DNA from: Lachnospiraceae bacterium
GTDB lineage: Bacteria; Bacillota; Clostridia; Lachnospirales; Lachnospiraceae
Reading direction: 5' to 3'
Length of the DNA stretch: 64,000 nucleotides
Assembly (NCBI GenBank): GCA_024684215.1
Contig: JAIKXH010000040.1
Coordinates: forward strand, 1 to 64,000
Shown: one piece after another, positions 61,809-64,000 of the stretch
Layout: each line of letters opens with the position of its first letter
Numbering within the stretch: the first letter of the stretch is position 1
The notes under the pieces: generated by a model
Database searches by the model: none
What the model was told of the DNA's origin: nothing
The model's input: only the letters and a program-made list of their open reading frames with translations
Made by a program: the position numbers and the translations under genes

Positions 61809-62141
61809 CTATCTTCCCCTTGCTTTATCAAGCATAGACTTGTTTTTGGTTTCGTCCTGCGGAATCGGTTTCTGGACAAGCGTAACTATAAGCGCAGGAA
61901 TAAACGCAAAGTACCCGAAAAGGTAATATCCCGCGAAATTACGTCCCTTTTTCTTGGCTATATTTGCAGGGATTGCCGCTATAAACAAAGGGATTATAAA
62001 CATCATGGCAAGGACAAGTAAGCCGAGTCCCGAAAAAAAGAACTCCATGGGGCCAAAGTTTGCAACCTCTTCATTTAAATTAATAGTCTCTGCAGCACTC
62101 TCCTGAGTCTGCGCAGCCAAAAGCATTAAAACTGTGGGCAT
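61809..62141 (-). CDS. Small membrane protein of unknown function
   Basis: The ATG at 62141 follows GAGGA at a good distance; ATG codons at 62147 and earlier lie too close to or before it. The 110-residue product starts MPTVLMLLAAQTQESA. It has a membrane segment at about 32-55 and another at about 72-90, with a Lys-rich tail (KNKSMLDKARGR). I do not recognise a named family. It lies between pckA and the 6S-like RNA. Confidence 0.7.
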   Translation of the reverse strand: MPTVLMLLAAQTQESAAETINLNEEVANFGPMEFFFSGLGLLVLAMMFIIPLFIAAIPANIAKKKGRNFAGYYLFGYFAFIPALIVTLVQKPIPQDETKNKSMLDKARGR

Positions 62142-62333
62142 AATCATTCCTCTAAAAACCGATTTAAATATAAACAATTCCGTGTATGGACATAATCCAC
62201 GCACATTACAATATTTTACAACTATTACAGCCGTCAGTCAAAGGGTAATTAATAATATGGACAGGTAATTAAGAAAAGTATACTTGCAATTAAAAATTGA
62301 TGTAAAGATATCCCCTCAATCAGGATTGGTAAG

Positions 62334-62365
62334 AAAAAAAGGCTGCCACATAAGTGACAGCCTTT
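62334..62365 (-). terminator. Terminator of pckA
   Basis: AAAGGCTGCCAC and GTGACAGCCTTT form a stem (one mismatch) with loop ATAA, followed on the minus strand by a run of T. Confidence 0.9.
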
Positions 62366-62384
62366 GAAATATTTAAGTCTCGGA

Positions 62385-63998
62385 TTAAAGCTGAGGACCT
62401 GCTGCAACGAGAGCCTTACCTGCTTCGTTGGTCTCATACTTCTTGAAGTTCTTGATGAATCTTCCTGCAAGATCCTTTGCCTTGGTCTCCCACTCGGAAG
62501 CGTCAGCATAAGTATCTCTGGGGTCAAGGATCTCAGTTGATACTCCGGGAAGCTCGGTAGGAACTTCGAAATCGAAGTAAGGGATCTTCTTGGTAGGAGC
62601 TTTCTTGATGTCTCCGCTAAGGATAGCATCGATGATTCCTCTGGTATCAGGAATGGAAATTCTCTTTCCGGTTCCGTTCCATCCGGTGTTTACAAGGTAT
62701 GCCTTAGCGCCTGACTTCTGCATCTTCTTAACGAGTTCCTCGCCGTACTTGGTAGGATGAAGCTCAAGGAATGCCTGTCCGAAGCATGCTGAGAAGGTAG
62801 GAGTAGGCTCGGTGATTCCACGCTCGGTTCCTGCAAGTTTTGCAGTGAATCCTGAAAGGAAATAGTACTGAGTCTGCTCAGGGGTAAGAATTGAAACGGG
62901 AGGAAGTACTCCGAAAGCGTCAGCTGAAAGGAAGATTACGTTCTCAGCTGCAGGGCCTGCAGATACTCCGTTTACATTCTTAGCGATATTCTTGATATGC
63001 TCGATAGGATAAGATACACGAGTATTCTCGGTAACACTCTTATCGTCGAAGTCGATCTTGCCGTTAGCGTCTACGGTAACGTTCTCAAGAAGAGCATCTC
63101 TCTTGATAGCGCCATAGATGTCAGGCTCGTTTTCCTTAGAAAGGCCGATAACCTTTGCATAGCATCCACCCTCAAGGTTGAATACTCCGTTATCGTCCCA
63201 ACCGTGCTCGTCGTCACCGATGAGGAGACGCTTAGGATCGGTTGAAAGTGTGGTCTTACCTGTTCCTGAAAGACCAAAGAAAATAGCGGTGTGCTTACCT
63301 TCCATATCGGTGTTTGCTGAGCAGTGCATTGAAGCCATGCCCTGAAGAGGGAGGAAGTAGTTCTGCATAGAGAACATACCCTTCTTCATCTCTCCACCGT
63401 ACCAGGTGTTAAGGATAACCTGCTCGCGGCTGGTTACGTTAAAGAGAACTGCGGTCTCAGAGTTAAGGCCAAGCTCCTTGAAATTCTCAACCTTTGCCTT
63501 TGAAGCAGTGTAAACTACAAAGTTAGGCTCGAAGTTAGCTTCTTCCTCAGCAGTGGGCTTGATGAACATATTTCTTACGAAATGTGCCTGCCAAGCAACT
63601 TCCATGATGAAGCGAACTGCCATACGGGTGTCCTTGTTAGCTCCGCAGAAAGCGTCAACTACAAAAAGTCTCTTGCCTGAAAGCTGGTTGATAGCGATCT
63701 TCTTACAAGCATCCCAAGCTTCCTGGGTTGCACGATGGTTATCATTGGGATACTCTTCACTGGTCCACCATACGGTGTCATGAGCCTTTGCATCATCAAC
63801 GATAAACTTATCTTTGGGAGAACGTCCGGTGTAGATACCGGTCATAACGTTTACTGCGTCAAGCTCGGTAAGCTGACCTACATCAAATCCGGTAAGGTCC
63901 TTCTTGGTCTCCTCAGTGAAAAGAACTTCATTTGAGGGATTGTAAATGATTTCTGTGGCACCTGTGATGCCATACTGGGTTAAGTCAATGTTTTTCAT
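62385..63998 (-). CDS. pckA: Phosphoenolpyruvate carboxykinase (ATP)
   Basis: The 537-residue product is the ATP-type [19 protein letters not shown] near the start, [13 protein letters not shown] as the kinase-1a P-loop, [21 protein letters not shown] as kinase-2 and metal site, and ENTRVSYP. It converts oxaloacetate and PEP with ATP/ADP. In rumen and gut anaerobes it often runs toward oxaloacetate, fixing CO2 and making ATP. The complete gene fits in the window, ending in its own terminator; its promoter lies beyond the edge. Confidence 0.97.
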   Translation of the reverse strand: MKNIDLTQYGITGATEIIYNPSNEVLFTEETKKDLTGFDVGQLTELDAVNVMTGIYTGRSPKDKFIVDDAKAHDTVWWTSEEYPNDNHRATQEAWDACKKIAINQLSGKRLFVVDAFCGANKDTRMAVRFIMEVAWQAHFVRNMFIKPTAEEEANFEPNFVVYTASKAKVENFKELGLNSETAVLFNVTSREQVILNTWYGGEMKKGMFSMQNYFLPLQGMASMHCSANTDMEGKHTAIFFGLSGTGKTTLSTDPKRLLIGDDEHGWDDNGVFNLEGGCYAKVIGLSKENEPDIYGAIKRDALLENVTVDANGKIDFDDKSVTENTRVSYPIEHIKNIAKNVNGVSAGPAAENVIFLSADAFGVLPPVSILTPEQTQYYFLSGFTAKLAGTERGITEPTPTFSACFGQAFLELHPTKYGEELVKKMQKSGAKAYLVNTGWNGTGKRISIPDTRGIIDAILSGDIKKAPTKKIPYFDFEVPTELPGVSTEILDPRDTYADASEWETKAKDLAGRFIKNFKKYETNEAGKALVAAGPQL

Positions 63999-64000
63999 GT

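Overview
The window reads as chromosomal DNA of an anaerobic, low-to-moderate GC Firmicute, most likely a Lachnospiraceae member of the Butyrivibrio/Pseudobutyrivibrio/Roseburia type. This rests on gene content and style, not on a database search: strong AGGAGG-type ribosome sites, Rex, ATP-type PEP carboxykinase, a eukaryote-like NADP isocitrate dehydrogenase, a signal-peptide-less GH9 glycosidase, FakAB, large hybrid histidine kinases with 7-TM sensors, and a sortase pilus locus. Almost all genes lie on the minus strand. The only plus-strand genes I accept are an SDR dehydrogenase, an AraC regulator, an ABC-F ATPase and one unknown protein. I found no tRNA, rRNA, CRISPR array or insertion sequence.

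Layout. 1-3.65 kb: asnS-asnA and a HAD phosphatase fused to a membrane/coiled-coil tail, cut by the window edge. 3.8-5.3 kb: a six-TM chemoreceptor. 5.5-6.6 kb: a lone SDR gene with a near-consensus promoter and a cre-like operator. 6.7-10.4 kb: an intracellular GH9 enzyme coupled to a membrane transglutaminase-like protein, behind a 14-bp repeat array. 10.7-12.9 kb: the rpsB-tsf operon with leader, internal terminator-like hairpin and end terminator. 13-18.2 kb: a TRAP-type binding lipoprotein next to a hybrid histidine kinase, facing an AraC regulator. 18.3-21 kb: rex, a coiled-coil protein and alr, with a probable Rex operator. 21-25.2 kb: a second hybrid kinase and a double-receiver protein. 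25.2-28.1 kb: an ABC-F protein flanked by two non-coding repeat regions. 28-30.1 kb: icd and a GntR/FCD regulator.

30.2-44.2 kb holds the most striking locus. It is one minus-strand run of twelve genes joining an LPXTG sortase pilus (tip adhesin, major pilin, class C sortase, signal peptidase) to a SipW/TasA-like fibre system (two TasA/camelysin-like proteins, a SipW-type peptidase), a YVQTG-type substrate and a class B sortase. Stop/start overlaps suggest joint translation of much of it.

45.2-54.3 kb holds a second unusual cluster, devoted to acyl chains. It has a PilZ protein, an AMP-ligase with its own carrier domain, a tandem PlsC acyltransferase, a free acyl carrier protein, an LRAT-like cysteine enzyme, FakB and FakA (fatty acid kinase), and two alpha/beta hydrolases, one with Cys at the nucleophile position. 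54.4-64 kb is housekeeping: queA, an M18 aminopeptidase, pheT, pheS, a YihY membrane protein, a probable 6S RNA with its own strong promoter, a small membrane protein and pckA.
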